Below, piece by piece: positions 18,595-33,500 of a stretch of DNA of 64,000 nt. Every line of letters begins with the position of its first letter. Position 1 is the first letter of the stretch. Source of the DNA: an uncultured Amylibacter sp. (GTDB lineage Bacteria; Pseudomonadota; Alphaproteobacteria; Rhodobacterales; Rhodobacteraceae); contig OY365738.1 in the NCBI GenBank assembly GCA_959347345.1, positions 124,001-188,000 on the forward strand. The letters run 5' to 3'. The notes under the pieces were generated by a model. The model did not search any database and was not told the origin of the DNA. It saw only the letters and a program-made list of their open reading frames with translations. A program made the translations under genes and the position numbers.

Positions 18595-21500
18595 ATGATT
18601 ACTGTCATATCAACGATAAAAACAACGATAAAAACACACATAACCATCACACGGGGGGCGTTGATTGCCTTATTCGCGGGATTGTTTATTCTGACGGCTT
18701 GCGGTGGCGGTGGCGGTGTTAATATTGCGGTTAATGTTACCACGCCTGGTTGCACCGATCCTTTTGCCGAAGGATGTGGTGCTACGGGGGCGGTGGCGCG
18801 CGCCAATGCGATTACCGCCTGTCGCCTCTTGATTGAAGACAACAAAGCCTGCGCCGATACCATTCCCGATGCCGTGCGTGCCTGCCTGACCGACCCTTAT
18901 AGTTGTGATGATGCAGCCTATAACGCAGCAATTAGAACAACAGACGGAACGGTTGCGATTGGGGCTTTGCAAACTGGTCGTACCGATTCTTGTCGCGCGG
19001 GGGGTGCAGGGGCCACGGGGGGTGTCACGAGTGCTCTGTTATGCGATGGGGCGATTGATAATACCTGCCTGCCTATATCGCGTGCCACGGATGCCACGCG
19101 CAACCAGTTGATTTTTGATAATCTGTGTAATAATGCCCCAAAGTATATTGACGCACGGCAAGCTTTTATCGCGGATTGCACGGATTTTGATTTGTTTAAT
19201 AATGTGGGGTGTACGACCCAGATTACCACCTGTACGACAGCGCCGTTTGGTGCAAATTGTAGGAGCGATGTTTATGCTGGAGGGCGTGCGCAGGCGTGCC
19301 GTGATGCGGCTGAAGGTAGTAGTACACCGGATCCACGATGTGCGGCTGAAAATATCCTTACCACCTATTGCACGGCGAATCCATTCGGTGTGAGGGCGGG
19401 GTGTTTAACGGATGATAATTTTGCGGGGGCGCGTATTACCGAATGTACCATGGGCAATAATGGCGCACAAGAACGTTGCAAAGACACGGCGAGATTTACC
19501 GATAACACGCTTATCGCGTGTTTTACAGACCCTTATGGGACTGACTGTGAGGGGATTACTGGCTATGATGTGACCAATGCGCGCGCTAATCGTAGAAGCT
19601 ATTGCATAGGGCTTGGTGAAGAGGTGGGGGGCGACACGCTCTGCAGTACTGCGGTTTCAAATGTTTGTACGGGGGACGATGCCGATATATTTAACCCGAT
19701 TTGTCTTGCGGGCTATCAACCCCAGCGGATAGCCCTGTGTCAGAGAGATTCAAGCGATGGTCGTTGCACCGCAACAGTGACGCAACTTTGCGACGATAAT
19801 CCTTTCACGCGAATGACGGGTAGCTCGACTGGCTACCTCTGCACGGATGCAGCAGATGCGACTGCACGTGCGGATTTGGTTGCCCGTTGTGCCAGTGAAA
19901 ATAGCGATCAAACGGGGTGTGATGCAGGTGTTGGAACTACAAATGTGAGCAATTGTATTGAAGACCCTTACGCTTTGGCGTGTACGGATGTTGCCTTTAA
20001 CGACCTAAAAACCGAACGTTATAATCATTGCATCAGTGGTGCGCCAACGAAGAATTGCACGGGGACTATCAGGGTTGTTTGCACTGATGATCGTATGAAA
20101 TTACAACCGCTCGCCAATCCGTTTCACGCCTTGTGTCGGGATGTGGGGTCGATTGCGGGGTTGCAAGGCAGTTTCTGCGCTTTTCGGCGGGGTGAAAGAC
20201 CTGAATGTGTACAGAGTATAACAAGGGAGTATGTAGATCGGGGTTTTGTAAATGCCTGTATTAACAACCCCTTCACCGCGAGGTGCCTTACCAGTAATTC
20301 CTTTACCGCTAACCGCGCGGTTATTATTGCCGATTGTTTGTTGGATACGCCCGCTAATCCAGCAAAATGCGACTTGATAATAGATGGTCGAACACTAACG
20401 GTTGCTATGTGCGTTGCCGACCCGTTCGCCAATGGGTGTAGTACGAACACGGGCTTTGATGCCACGCGAGACGCACGAACCACGCTTTGCTCTGCGAGTG
20501 GAACACCTTTTGATCCCTTGTGCGATAATTTTTCTAGTAGAGACACGGAGCGAGAAACCCATTGTACAACGGAGCGAACCAGTTTCACCAAGGGCTGTGA
20601 GGATTCCGCCTATCCCAACACCGCTGCCCTGCGTGCCAGTTTTTGTGGTAAGACCGCGAACCTCTTTGAAGAGAGCTGCGAAGGCAATTCTGGCGTGGAT
20701 GCCGCGCGGTCAGCCCTTGCCTTGCTCTGTTTTACGAATGCCGAGGCAGAGGGATGCGACCAGTTCGTCAATGGTGTTAGTGGGGCAACGGTTGCCCAGT
20801 GTAGCGCCGACCCAGTCAGTGTCGCCAAGGGTTGCCCTAGCTATCAAAGTTTTGACACATTGCGGGAAAACCGCATAATGCTTTGCGAAACATCGGGGGA
20901 GGGGCAAGATCCGTTTAATTCTCTGTGCGAAAACTTCCCTCTGATAGCCGATTTGCAGGAGGCATATTGCTCCAGTGGCGCGGGCAGTTTTAATATGAAT
21001 TGTGCGCTGGATTATCCAGCCGAGACGGTTATGGGGCGAAGGGCGTTTGCGCTATCGTGTCGCACACCACCCATCGCACCTGCCTGTGCCACCACTATCG
21101 TTGCGGGCGATGTAACCGTTGCCGATTGTATTGAAAATCCATATCAGCGGGCGTGTTATGGCACAGCAAATAACCGCAATCCAGATTTTATCAATGAAGT
21201 GGCAGATCGGGATGCACTTTGCAGGAATGGGGGGGATATTTATAGTAGCTTGTGCTTAAATTCGGCTGGTATGGAGATTGTTGAAGGAATAATAGCTGAC
21301 CGAGTGGCTGGATGTACGACTCCCGCGCAGTCTGCTTTTAATGAAAATTGTACTGAAACGGCGTATAGAGGGACAGAGGCCGCGCAAAGGGGATATTGTA
21401 GCACGTTGGTAACGGCGAGTGGTACGGATATAATTCAAAGATGTCTACAATATAGCGAATCTATCTGTGGTGCAGATGCGGATGCCAATCCGTTCGCGGC

Positions 21501-24500
21501 GATTTGCACGGACAATTCCGTAAATCAAATAGCTTTCTGTAATTTGGGACAGAATGCACCTGGTGCATCCAACCCCGCGGCGCAATGTACCAATGATGCG
21601 ACAAGAGTCTGCCCCATTGACCCGTTTAATGAAACTGCTGGTATTGATGGAACGGTAAATTGTAAGGAAGATGCGACTATCCCCGTTATTAATGCCCGTG
21701 CTGAGCGGTGCGCGGCTGGAACGCAAGGCGCGGGTGAGTGTAACGAACTCAATAGCGTGTCACGGGTTTGCGTGGCGAGTGGCAGTAGAGCCAATCCCTT
21801 TGCCTCGTTTTGTAATGATGCGGTTTTGGGTGATATGGCTAAGACAGAAGCACTGGAAATCGCAAAAGCAACCTTTGCAAGTGCTTGCGCGAGTGCGAGT
21901 GCCAGCCAGTATTGCGATACTCGTGATGTAAGGAACGCGCTTTGTTCCAGTAGCGGGGAATTTGTCCGTCCGTTTGCCAATACTTGCGCGGGGTCAGTAG
22001 GTACTGGCGCAAGGGTCAGCTTTTGTGGCGCGGGGGATAATGTTACAAGCGATTCAAGGTGTAGAGATGATAGCATTATTGCGCTCGCCTGTCGGGCTGA
22101 CCCGTTTTCAGACGCTTGTGAAACCACCGCCAGCTTGGTTTTTCAAGAATTGCGCGAACTTCGGGCGGAACATTGTGAAGCTTTGTCGCTTGATGATGTT
22201 TTATGCACGACGACTGCCGCAAATTTCATTTGCAGAGATGGCTATGTGGGGACTGGGGGCAGCAGGGTTGAAGCCAATCTGCTCTCTGGGGTTTGCACAC
22301 AACCTGAATATCTAAATGATCGGCGTGATGCGTGTTTAGGGCTTAACAGCAAAAATGCGATTTGCGATGGTATTCCAGCGGTTGCAGATGCGTGTCGCCC
22401 CAATCCGTTTGATATAACCAACCCCGGCTGTGCGTTTATTTCGCAGGCAGGTGATTTGCAAAGTGAGTATTGCCAGGGCGCAAATACTTGGCAGAGTGTT
22501 TGCGATACGCTGGCGAAAGAGACTGAGGGCGTTAATGACGTTGCAACCGCGCGGGTCAATGAATGTTTGAATCTGACCAGTGGTATTGAAGCGGATTGTA
22601 AAGCACTTTCATCAGTTGCGGATGCATGTCAGGCAACCCCATTTGCAAAGGGGTGTATCATCTTTACAGCGGGTGGTGTCCTTGCTGGTTATGAATTGGC
22701 GTATTGTCAGACAGCGGCCACGGCGTGGGATGTTGGATGCGATGATCTGGACGCGGCTGACGATAATATGGTTAGCGCCATGCGTAGTAGTGCTTGTAAT
22801 GATGCAACACAGGCAGACGATGAAATGCTCGCAGGCTACTTTAGTCCCCGTTGTAATACGTTGGAGTCTTTTAGAACGGCGTGTAGTAGTGACCCGTTTG
22901 ACGCTACCACACCTGGGTGTGCGTTTCATGAGAATTTTGAAGATTTAGCCGCGAGTTATTGCTCGGCGAGCGGCACGACTTGGCAGGATGCTTGCGATAT
23001 GCGGGCAGAGCTGAATGAGGGGATTAATGATGTTTCCACCGCCCGCCTTGGTGCGTGTTTGGTGGCTGATACTGCCGATGCTGCGTGTCCTTCTTTGCTT
23101 ATTGTATACTGCGATGATACAGATAATTCCGCGAACGCGTTTGAGGGAGTTTGTGGAAACGTAGGCAATAGTACGGACCGTGCTGCACAACTTCAAAAGG
23201 CCTGTGCTGAGGGTGGCTTGGGCGCGAATTCTCTTTGCACGGATCAAGCCCGCGCAAAGGTTTATTGTACGACGATAGACCCCTATGCTGGTATTGGGTG
23301 TGAGGAGCTTGCGGGCGACTCAGAGGTTATGACCTTCCGCGCGTCCTATTGCATGGATCCGGATAACACTGATGCGACTGGATGTGGTGAAATCGCCGAT
23401 GTTTGTGCCGATAATCCGTTTGATGGTCGGTGTGTTGATGAATCCCCAAGCCAAACATACGCCACGGCACGTAAAACTCGGGCAGATGAATGTCGGGACA
23501 ATACGAAGAGCGGGGATGATTGCCTAGGCAGGGTTAATGCTTGTAATGCCCGCCCGTTTAGCGCGACCCCCGCACATATCCCTACGACGGGAACGGCGAC
23601 AACTTGTAGCTCTGACCCTGCGTTTGTGGATACACGGGCGGCTTTGGTTACGAAATGTATTGTTGTTAACGCGGTGAATGATGACCCAGATTGCGAAAAT
23701 GCGGTTGCCGATCAAAAGGAAGTGAATGCGAATGGCGCATCTTGTTTGGAAAACCCTTATTCGATGCTTGTTAATTGTGAACTCCCAACGCAGTTGGGCA
23801 GTCGGCCAAATGTTATGACGGCAAGGGCTAGCTTTTGCCGAACCACCACAGGAAGCAACAGCTTTAGTGGTAGTTGCGATAGTACAAACGCGGATATTAT
23901 AAAAGCGCGCGCGGAGTCGTGTTTTGATGATGGAACTGCCCATGGGACTTGCACCACCGTGATTACAAGTTTCTGCACGGCTACGACTGGTGCGTCTGCG
24001 TTTGATGACCGTTGCACGGGGCGGACGAACAACGCCCTTGTCCGTACCACGCTTTGCGTGAATGGAACGGAACATGCGAATTGCCCGACAATCGGTGCCA
24101 GCTTTACCGCTTGGGCGGACGCGGTCGAGGCAGATATGGATGTGGATATCTTGGACGCGGGCGCGGGGGTGAATGCGGACCCAGTGGCGAACTTTATCAA
24201 AGGCGTGCTTAATGCCGATGGTAAATTGCATGTGAAAGACGGCGTAGGCACCAGTCTTGAGGCAAATGCAAATTTGGCGAGCGACTATAAAGGTGTAGCT
24301 TTAAGGGGGGATGCGGAAGATGGGTTTGCCCTTGCCACCGCCGATATTGATGGCGACAGCACACACAGATTATATGTGGGGATTTTGCATACCACCAATT
24401 TGGGTGCGCCAATAACGACTGATACGGGTACAGCCTTGTGGAAAGGCGTGATTCGGGTTTTGCGATACAGGGAGACCGACCCAGCCTCTGCCCCAGAATC

Positions 24501-27500
24501 TTACAGCGGGGATTTTGTGTTAAGTATTGATTTTTCCACGAGGGTGCTTGCTTTTGATGGAAATGATGGCAGGGCCGACCTTACTGGCGCAACTCTTAGC
24601 ATACTCACGGGCACTACTTTTGACAGAGCAACAGGACTGATAACAGGGTCGGTGTCGCTGGTCAACACTGCCCGGTCACTCTCAGTCACTGGCACATTGC
24701 GCGGTATAATTGGGGAAGAGGGCGCGGTTGGCGTATTTGCCTCGCCCATGGCAACGACTTTCGGTGATATTGTCGGCGGGTTTGTTGCCAGTGCCGTGGA
24801 TAGAGTCATTGTGTGTCCGATTGAAACAAATCCATTTGGCGAGGGCTGTGAGCTCGATGTCGCTGAGGTTTTGACAGCACAATTTTTGGCGTGTTCCACT
24901 GGGGCGCGACCTGATAACCTCCCCATTGCTGCGGTAGATTGTAATCATGCCGATTTATCTGGCGTGATTTGTGATGATAATATTGCCGGAGGCAGCAAGG
25001 CAGACCCGTTTGCCGAAATATGCACGGATGCCGCAATTACAATCAAAACAAACCCGTCGAATTTTGCCAATGTGCGGGCAACAGTAAGAACCCATTGCGA
25101 GGATGTTGCGAATGTGCTGGACACTGTTTGCATGGCGCGGGTGGCACAGCTTGCGCGTTTGGATGTTCTGTGTGTCGCTACGGATGAATCCACTTTGTTC
25201 GGGGCGCGTTGCACTGGTTATAGCGAGTATGCCCATGCGCGGGCGTTGATTTGTCGTAAGCGGGAATCGGGGTCTACTCTTACATGCAATACGCCTGAAA
25301 TTATAGCTGAGGTTTGTAATGTTTCTACTGGGGAAGCGGCCAATCCGTTTGATGTGATTTGCACTCCTACCACTGCCACATATGCGGGTGGACGAAAGCT
25401 GTTTGCCAGCAGATGCGCACGGGATTTTGCAAAGGATCCCCGTGCGATAGCCGGTTTAGATGGCGCTGATTGTAAAAATACAGGTTTGAATTCGGTATGT
25501 TTGGCTGACCCTTTTGCCACGGGTTGTGATACAAATGAAGATTATGAGCTTGCGCGAAGTGATAGGATAGCAGCATGTCGGGGGGATGAAACCCTTATAT
25601 ATAGTGATAATATATATAATAATATCTTTGGATATGAATGTGATAGTGCGATAATAAACGTTTGTGGTAGTCCGATAACCCCCACAGACGCTGTTTTGTT
25701 TAACGATAAGCTCTGCACGAATGAGGACGCATACGATACCAGACGGGAGGCGATTGTTGCTGATTGCGTTGCAGATAAAGCGACCACAAATGAGGAGTGC
25801 GAATTTGGGATTGTGATTGACCAAGCTGGTATGATTACGAAAAAAGTTAGCGATTGTCTTGACAGCCCGTATGATGTGGAATGTGCGCATATTGCCTTTG
25901 ATGACAGGCGTACAGCAGTTTTGGGCGGTTGTGAGTCCGCCTTTACGGGTGCGGATTGTCGTGCCGTGCAAGTCAGTGTTTGTGGTGGCGGTGTTTATGC
26001 GGATAATCCGTTTGATGCGTTTTGTGATAAAAAGGACACGGCCGACGCTACCCTGACGATTGACCCAACGACTTTGGCATCTCAGCGTATTAGGTATTGC
26101 CAAGATTCCACCAACCGCGCCGCGAATGTGGATGGGTGTGCGGAGTTTTTAACCAGAGCAACCGCAACCGCTTTGTTGGACGCACAGAACCCCCAACTGG
26201 GTGAATCACCCAATACTGTCTCAGCAGAAAATCAATTTTTGCGCGGAACGGCAGACGGGCTGAACACCGGTGGCTTTATTCGAAAAGATGGGCAGTTCGC
26301 GTTTGTAAGCAAATTAAACCTTAAAACTGCTACCCATAACGGGGTGGCTTTGGATGGTGATGCCGCCGATGGTGTTGCATATTTTGCTGGTCGCCGACAT
26401 ATAACGCAGGGCGATGTAACAACAAATGTTAATTATTACGCTGGGATACACTCTGGCACAGATTTGGGCGCACCCTTGCCAAGGCAATATGACCAAGATG
26501 GCGTGGCTAAAACGGTTAATTGGAACGGTCGTATTGGCTGGCTTGTTTATGATAGTGTCAGAAACGATGGTTACGCATTTGATGGAACGAACGGGACAGA
26601 CGGGGTTACGGATTTCACCCTAACCATCAATTTAACTGAGCGAAGCATTCTTGCGAATATTACCCGTACGGCAGTTTTATCTAGTCCGCATGGGTTTTTT
26701 CTGCAAGGCGATTATGATGAAAATGGTGTGATTAGTGGCATCGCCAGATACGGGGCTATTGACACTTTATCCAGCGCATCCACCGCATTGTATAACGGAT
26801 TTTTAATCGGGCTTATCGGGGAGCAGGGCGCGGTCGGCGCGTTTCATCTGACGGGCAGTGGGGCAGAGGCTACGCACGGCGCAACTGGCGGTTTTGTCGC
26901 ATCATCCAGCGTCGCGGGTTCTGGGCGAATCGAGCAAACGGCAGGTTCAATCAATTATTGGATTGTTAATCGCGAGGATGAGGACGGAAACGCGATTGTC
27001 GTTTTGGAAACGAGCGATGAAATTGGCGAAAATAATCCAGATGTTAATTTCATCATTGGTTCCGCCAAGGGTTCGCGTGGGATTGCGATGGTGGATGCGC
27101 AAGACCAAAACACTCTAAAATTTAGCGCAGGGTCTTCTAATGGGCTGGCCTATGGTTTTGCCGATTATGGCAGTGGCGGTAGTAAGGTAGAGAAATTCTA
27201 TGTCGGGCTGTTGTCCAGTACCAATGTCGGCACACCGATTACGATGGGCGCGAGCCCCACCCTACGATGGGGTGGTCGGCTTGCCATTGCCAAACAGGAT
27301 AATCAAGGCTCTGAGAAGAGTTCTTATTTGACAGAGACAGATTTTACCCTGCTGATTACCTTTGTGGGCAGTGGTGGTACGATTACCACACCTGATACCG
27401 ATGGCAATAGAATCGAGTTTTCTAGGTCTATTTATGATACGAGTTCGGCAAGGACTGCGGATGAATTTGTCATAGATGGTACTTTTAATGAATTTGGATT

Positions 27501-30500
27501 GATAAGCGGTACGACAACATACTATGCCGTTAATGGTGGGACTAAGACTCCCCTTGAAGGTGTTCTTACGGGTTTAATCGGGGCACAGGGTGCGGTTGGG
27601 GTTTTCACCTCCAAAGCCGCGGGCGCGGGTGCAGTCGGTCATTATGTCGGCGGGTTTGTCGCATCAGAGGCTTTTGGCTTGGGTGGCGTAGAAACTTGGC
27701 AAAACAATGCGGTGGAGGAGGTCATAACGACCCCTGGCGGAGTCGAAACCAGCACACTTACCCCACTTATCGTTAAGGCGGTGCGCAATGCAGAGCAATC
27801 GGACGGCGACTATACCTTTATCGGGGGCGGGTCTAATACCTTGGATTTGGGCAGTGCGACAAAATCAACCACTTTAACCCGAGATTTGACCTTTGATGAA
27901 AATTTGATTTTGGAGAATGGCGATGTGTTCAGCATTAACAGCACGGCCTTGGGCGGTATATCCATTGCCCAAGCCACGGTCGGCGGGGATACGCAATTCT
28001 ATGCGGGGCTGTTGGCCAATATCTTTGTCGGTTTGCCACTTCAAACAGAACCAAGCGTAAATTGGCAGGGTGTGATAAGCATTATCGCAGGGGGGGATGT
28101 GCCTGCACTTTATACCAATAATTTCACACTGGTGGTTAATTTCAGCATAAAAACGGTCTATTCTAACACCACTTTCCTGCGGACGTTAGGCAATGTTAAT
28201 CATGATATTGAATTATCGGGTAAATTTACCGATAAAGGCGTGATATACGGCACGGCAACATATCAAGTGGGCGATGCCAGAAACGTGGGTTTATTGTCGG
28301 GTTTGATTGGGATTAACGGCGCGGCGGCGGTTTTCGGCGGTGATGCTGGTGATCCGGGGCGGTTTGTCGGCGGGCTGGTCGCTGTGCCAAGCGGGACGAC
28401 CTTGCTGACCCCTCGTAGCCAATTTGTATGGGCGGAAGGGATTGATGAAACCGTCTTTGAGAATACGCGGTTTAACGCGGGTGTGACATCGTTTTCCTCT
28501 GATGATAATACTATCACATGGAAGGAAGACGATGATGATGAGGTGGAAATAGTCACCACTGATGCCAATGCTATCAATGTGGATACGACATTTTTGGGCG
28601 GGGTGGATAATGTTGACGGCACGGCAGACGGGTTTGTTGTTTTCACAACAACTGACAATAACATAAGAACACAACATGTGGGAATTCTGTCTGGCACCAA
28701 TTTGGGCAGACCAGTTGTGAATACAGGTGGCGTGGGGTCTTGGTCTGCAAGGATGGCAGGGCTTGTTATCTTGGATAGCGATGAGATTGCTTTCAATACG
28801 GATTTCACGTTAAGTGTTGATTTTGCCAACGGAACGATTTCGGCTGATCAATCAGACCTGCCTGCGTTTGAGGAAGCGGGAAACACGTTCAGCTTTAACT
28901 TTACGAATGTTAAATGGAATACAGGCACAGGGATTTTCAAATCTGGTATTACCTTGACCGCAAACACTGCTACTGGGGAAAAGATTGAGACGGGTATTTT
29001 GCGCGGTGTTATCGGTGCGGACGGTGCGGTTGGCACGTTTAAGGTGTCAGAGGACCCTGGCACTGGCGGGCGGACATTTATCGGTGGGTTTGTTGCTGTG
29101 CCAGAATCCATTGGGGCGCGGCGCGGGCAACCTGCCTATTGGGCGCAATACGCGCGGAATGCGGATAATACGGCGGGGCTGGCGGTAAAGGCCATTAGGA
29201 CTGCACGACCGACTGATGGCACATATACCCTTATTGAAGGCGGGCTGGAAACCTTGGAATTGGGGCTGGAAGTGGCTAAAAATGCCAAGGCTGATTTGAC
29301 TTATGATTTGACCTTTACAAATACCGAGGTGTCGCCCGATGGCTCTACCCTTAGCTTTGATCCGAGCGTGGCTGGCGGGATATCTTTTTCCGCTCTTGAA
29401 ACGCGCGCGGGTAAATTCTATGTAGGGCTGTTATCTGGCACCGATGTGGGCAGGTTGCAGTCAAGGTCAACACTAAGTGCGATTTGGGTTGGGCGGTTCG
29501 GCATTATTGATAGTACGACGGGTATAGATAATGAGCTTTTTGCAGAAGATTTTGAACTGGCGATTGATTTTGGTGAGAGGACTTTGAAATCATCCCTTGC
29601 TAGTGGAACTGCTGGTGTTGCTGATTTGATAGTTTTTGAGACAGACGGTAATCTCTCTTTGGGTCTTATTATTGATGGCGAGTTTAACGATAGGGGTATA
29701 ATATACGGCACGACAGCCTATCAAGTTGTCTCTAATACTGGTTCGGTAATTGGCGATAATGCTGGCGCATTAACAGGTTTGATTGGTGAAAAGGGCGCGG
29801 CGGCGGTTTTTTATAGTACCTCTACACTCAATTATGTCGGCGGGTTTATCGCTGTGCCAAACAGGGGCGACCTTACCCGCGTGGATTACAACCCCCCTGC
29901 CAGCTATAGTATATGGGCGGATGGTATTGATGCAACAACGCAGAAAACCACCCGTTCGGGTACGGACACCGCTTCCGATGCCAATACCGCGGCCTTTACC
30001 ATTGAAGTGTCAGAGACTCTATCAGACACCAATCAGATTTCTTTGAACTTGGCACCGTTTGGCGGGGATGGAGAGGATGGGGTTTTCGGTTATGCGGATA
30101 CGCCCGCCACCGCCAGACATATCGGGCTGTTATCCAGCACCAATCTGGGCGGTTTGCTATCCGATACCGATAGACTCGGTGCGCCGATTTATACAGGCAC
30201 AGCCACTTGGGAAGGGGTTATGCAATTGATTATCGGCAATGGCGGGGCGACTGGTGTCGTAACGCAGGGTTTCACAATAGACGTAAATTTTGATACCCAA
30301 GCCCTTACCTTTGCAGATACCACTTTCACCAGCAATAGTGTTGCTTATGATCTTGCCCTTAGTTTGGCGGCATGGGATGTCGATTCGGGGCTATTTACTG
30401 GCACGATTAATATAACCGCCACGGCAGCGAACCCCGCGCAAGTTTCCAGTGGTAGTGTGCGTGGGATTATTGGCAAAGACGGCTTGGTTGCCGCGTTTAG

Positions 30501-33500
30501 ATCAGCCACCGATGCCTATTCCAGCTTTACGGGCGGGTTTGTCGCGACCGCCATTAGGGCAAGTGAAACATCCTTTATAGAGTATTTTTCATCCATAGCA
30601 GGGGGCGAAGTTCTGGAAGATTTCGCCGATGGCACAACCGCCAAATTCGCAAGACCTTCTGGTAATAGTTTGCGCCTGGCGGATGGCAGTCCTCTGGCAG
30701 ATAGTAGTGCTTATAGATTGGGTGCGAGCGCGGCCAGCAGTGCGGGGGTTGTTGGGGGCAGTGGCTTTGTCGTCTCAACCGATGCTGCGAATCTTGCCGT
30801 GGGGATTTTACCCAGCACCGATTTGGGTGCGCCCCTGCCTTTGATTTTGGCGAAAACGGTAACATGGACGGGCAGATTATATAGATCAAACAACGCGGGT
30901 ACAACAACACAGATAATGCTGAGTGTGAATTTTGCCGAAGGCACGATTAAAACAACGGCGGCTGTTCCTGTTAGTAGTGGTGGTGATACTCTAACGATTG
31001 ATGGCTATTTTGGGTTGAATCCCCTTGCCCTCGCTGCCAAGTTGCCACAGGGTTTCTTGGGCGGGCTTGTTACCTATACTCGCTCCTCCGCCCCGCATCA
31101 GTTGACGTTGATTGGACAGATTGGGGGAAGAGGCGTGGTTGGCATATTCGGGGGGCTGGTGAATACCACGCAGTTGGTTGGCGGGTTTCAGGCGGTGTCT
31201 TCTGGTGCCACGGCGAATGGACGGGAATTTAATATCAAACAGCGTGCTGTTACCAGTTCCTATGCGCCTAGTGGTAGTATAGATTATAGTGTTGATGATG
31301 ATAATAATCCTATCACTAATGGCTTTGTAGTTGCGGATAAGAATGGTAGTATCCCCACCTTCGCGGTTAATGGTGAAACCGTCGTCGCGACGAACCATCT
31401 TTTTGGATTGGGCGGGGATAATGATCCCGCCACGAATCCAAACGGATTTACCCTTGGTCAGGGGTTTTTTGTGGTAAACAGAATCGGTGCGGGTATTTGG
31501 GCGGGCACGGATTTGGGGCTGTTGTTGCCGACGGCGGGCGCATCGGCGATTTGGACAGGTACTGTACAAACCCTTAAAGTTAGCGGCAATCAAGTAGGCA
31601 ATACTGTGGGAGGTGTTGTCGGCTCGGATTTCAAAATACAGGTGGATTTTGCCAATAGCACGATTTCAACACTGGATGCTGATGACGCGAAAGGCGCGGT
31701 TGAAACGACCGATTGCATATCGCAAGCTTGCGATACGATACGTTTTGATGGTGTCAGTTTTGATGCCAATGGTATTATAAAAGAATTGTCTAACCGAGTT
31801 GAATATAAAATCGGGGGTGTAGGCATGGCGTATGGGCTCAGGCTGATTGGTATTATTGGGCAAAGAGGTGCGATTGGCGTATTTAATGGTAATCTTGCCT
31901 CTAGTAACGGTATTGTCGGCGGGTTTCAGGTCACACCATCGGGACGGGTGATGATAGAAGTTGAAGAAGACCGCGTGAGCGCGCCAAAACAGCTGAACTA
32001 CGCGGCTTATTTGAAGTATTATTTCACGGATTATATAGATTCTAGGCACGGGTCGGGTATTCGTGTCGAGCCGCGTGCCTCTGCGACGAGCGGACTGATT
32101 CTATCGCAATTCGTGGCAAGCAATGACCTTGGGTCGGCTATTAATACGGGGACTAATAGTTCGCTCAATTTCGATTTAGCGGGCAATTTTAGCTCCTTTA
32201 CCGTTCATTTGAACGGTGCGGATACTGCCACGCGCAATAGTTTTACCCTTGCCGTTGGTAATAGGATGATTGTAATTCCAGTGGGGCAGAGCTTAGGTTC
32301 ACAAGTTGAAACCCATAGCTATGCTGGGCTTTCGGCGGGGGCGGATGTCGGGCGATTTAGTGATGCCTTGGCGGGCACAACGGCAAATTGGTCGGGGACT
32401 TTTTATTCCTCTGCCTTTGTTGCGGGTTCTGGCGCGAGTCGCGCACCTGCCCGTTTCCCCATACGTTTGGCGGTGGATTTCGGCGCGGGAACTATTGGCA
32501 CGGGCGGGGATTTCACGCTATTACAGGGGCATAGCATCAATATCGCTGGTACATTCGGTACTGCCAGGGGCGATGAAAACCAAGGTATTTTGGGCGGGTT
32601 CATAACCTATACCGGGCCGAATGATGACGCGGCAAAGCGGATAACGAAAGCTCCGCTATATGGTATTATTGGCGATGCGGGCGCGTTGGGCGTGTTTGCG
32701 AGCGGTAAATATGGGGCTGATGGGGATGGCGAGGATAGCCCGCTTGTCGGCGGGTTTGAGGTTAGCCCAAATCCTATTCCCACTGCCAACTATGCGTTGT
32801 TTTACAATTATTTTGTAAAGCAAACGAATGGACTTCAATTACGTAATACAGTAACGCAGAAGTCGAGTATTTTAGCAGGCACACGAACAGGTCTGGTTCA
32901 GGAGGGTATAAACGACCCCGCCACGTGCGTGCCCATGCCCGACCAATGTATTCAACGACTAGGCTATCAAACGATTCGGCTGGGCGGGGATGAGCGTAGT
33001 AACAGTGGCTTTGCTATTATGGGCACAAAGACTAATGCTGAAGGACGCGGGTATTCTTATGGTGGGCTTTTATCGGGTACGAATTTGGGGGCAATCCTGC
33101 CCGTCAGTTTTGGCAGTGGCGTGACCAAGGCAGTCTGGCACGGCAGTTTTTATGTCACTTCGAATAAAATAGAGAGAGCAGACAGTTTTTTTGATACACT
33201 TTTGCATCACCCATTGTCATTAACCGTGGATTTGGCGGCTGGTACATTACAAACAGTGGATTTGTTGGGCAATCTGGGGACGGTTGCTCTGACACCGAAT
33301 AGCTCTGTAAGGATTAACGGCAAATTCGGTTTGAGTGAGACGACGGCGAATGTGCCTTATGGTCTTTTGCTTGGGGATGTTAGAGTTAATACTACCGACT
33401 ATAAATTGATTGGTTTGATTGGTGTGGATGGTGCGATTGGTATATTCCGTACTTCAGCGACGCAGACCACTCATGTAACAGTTGGCGGGTTTGAGGTTAC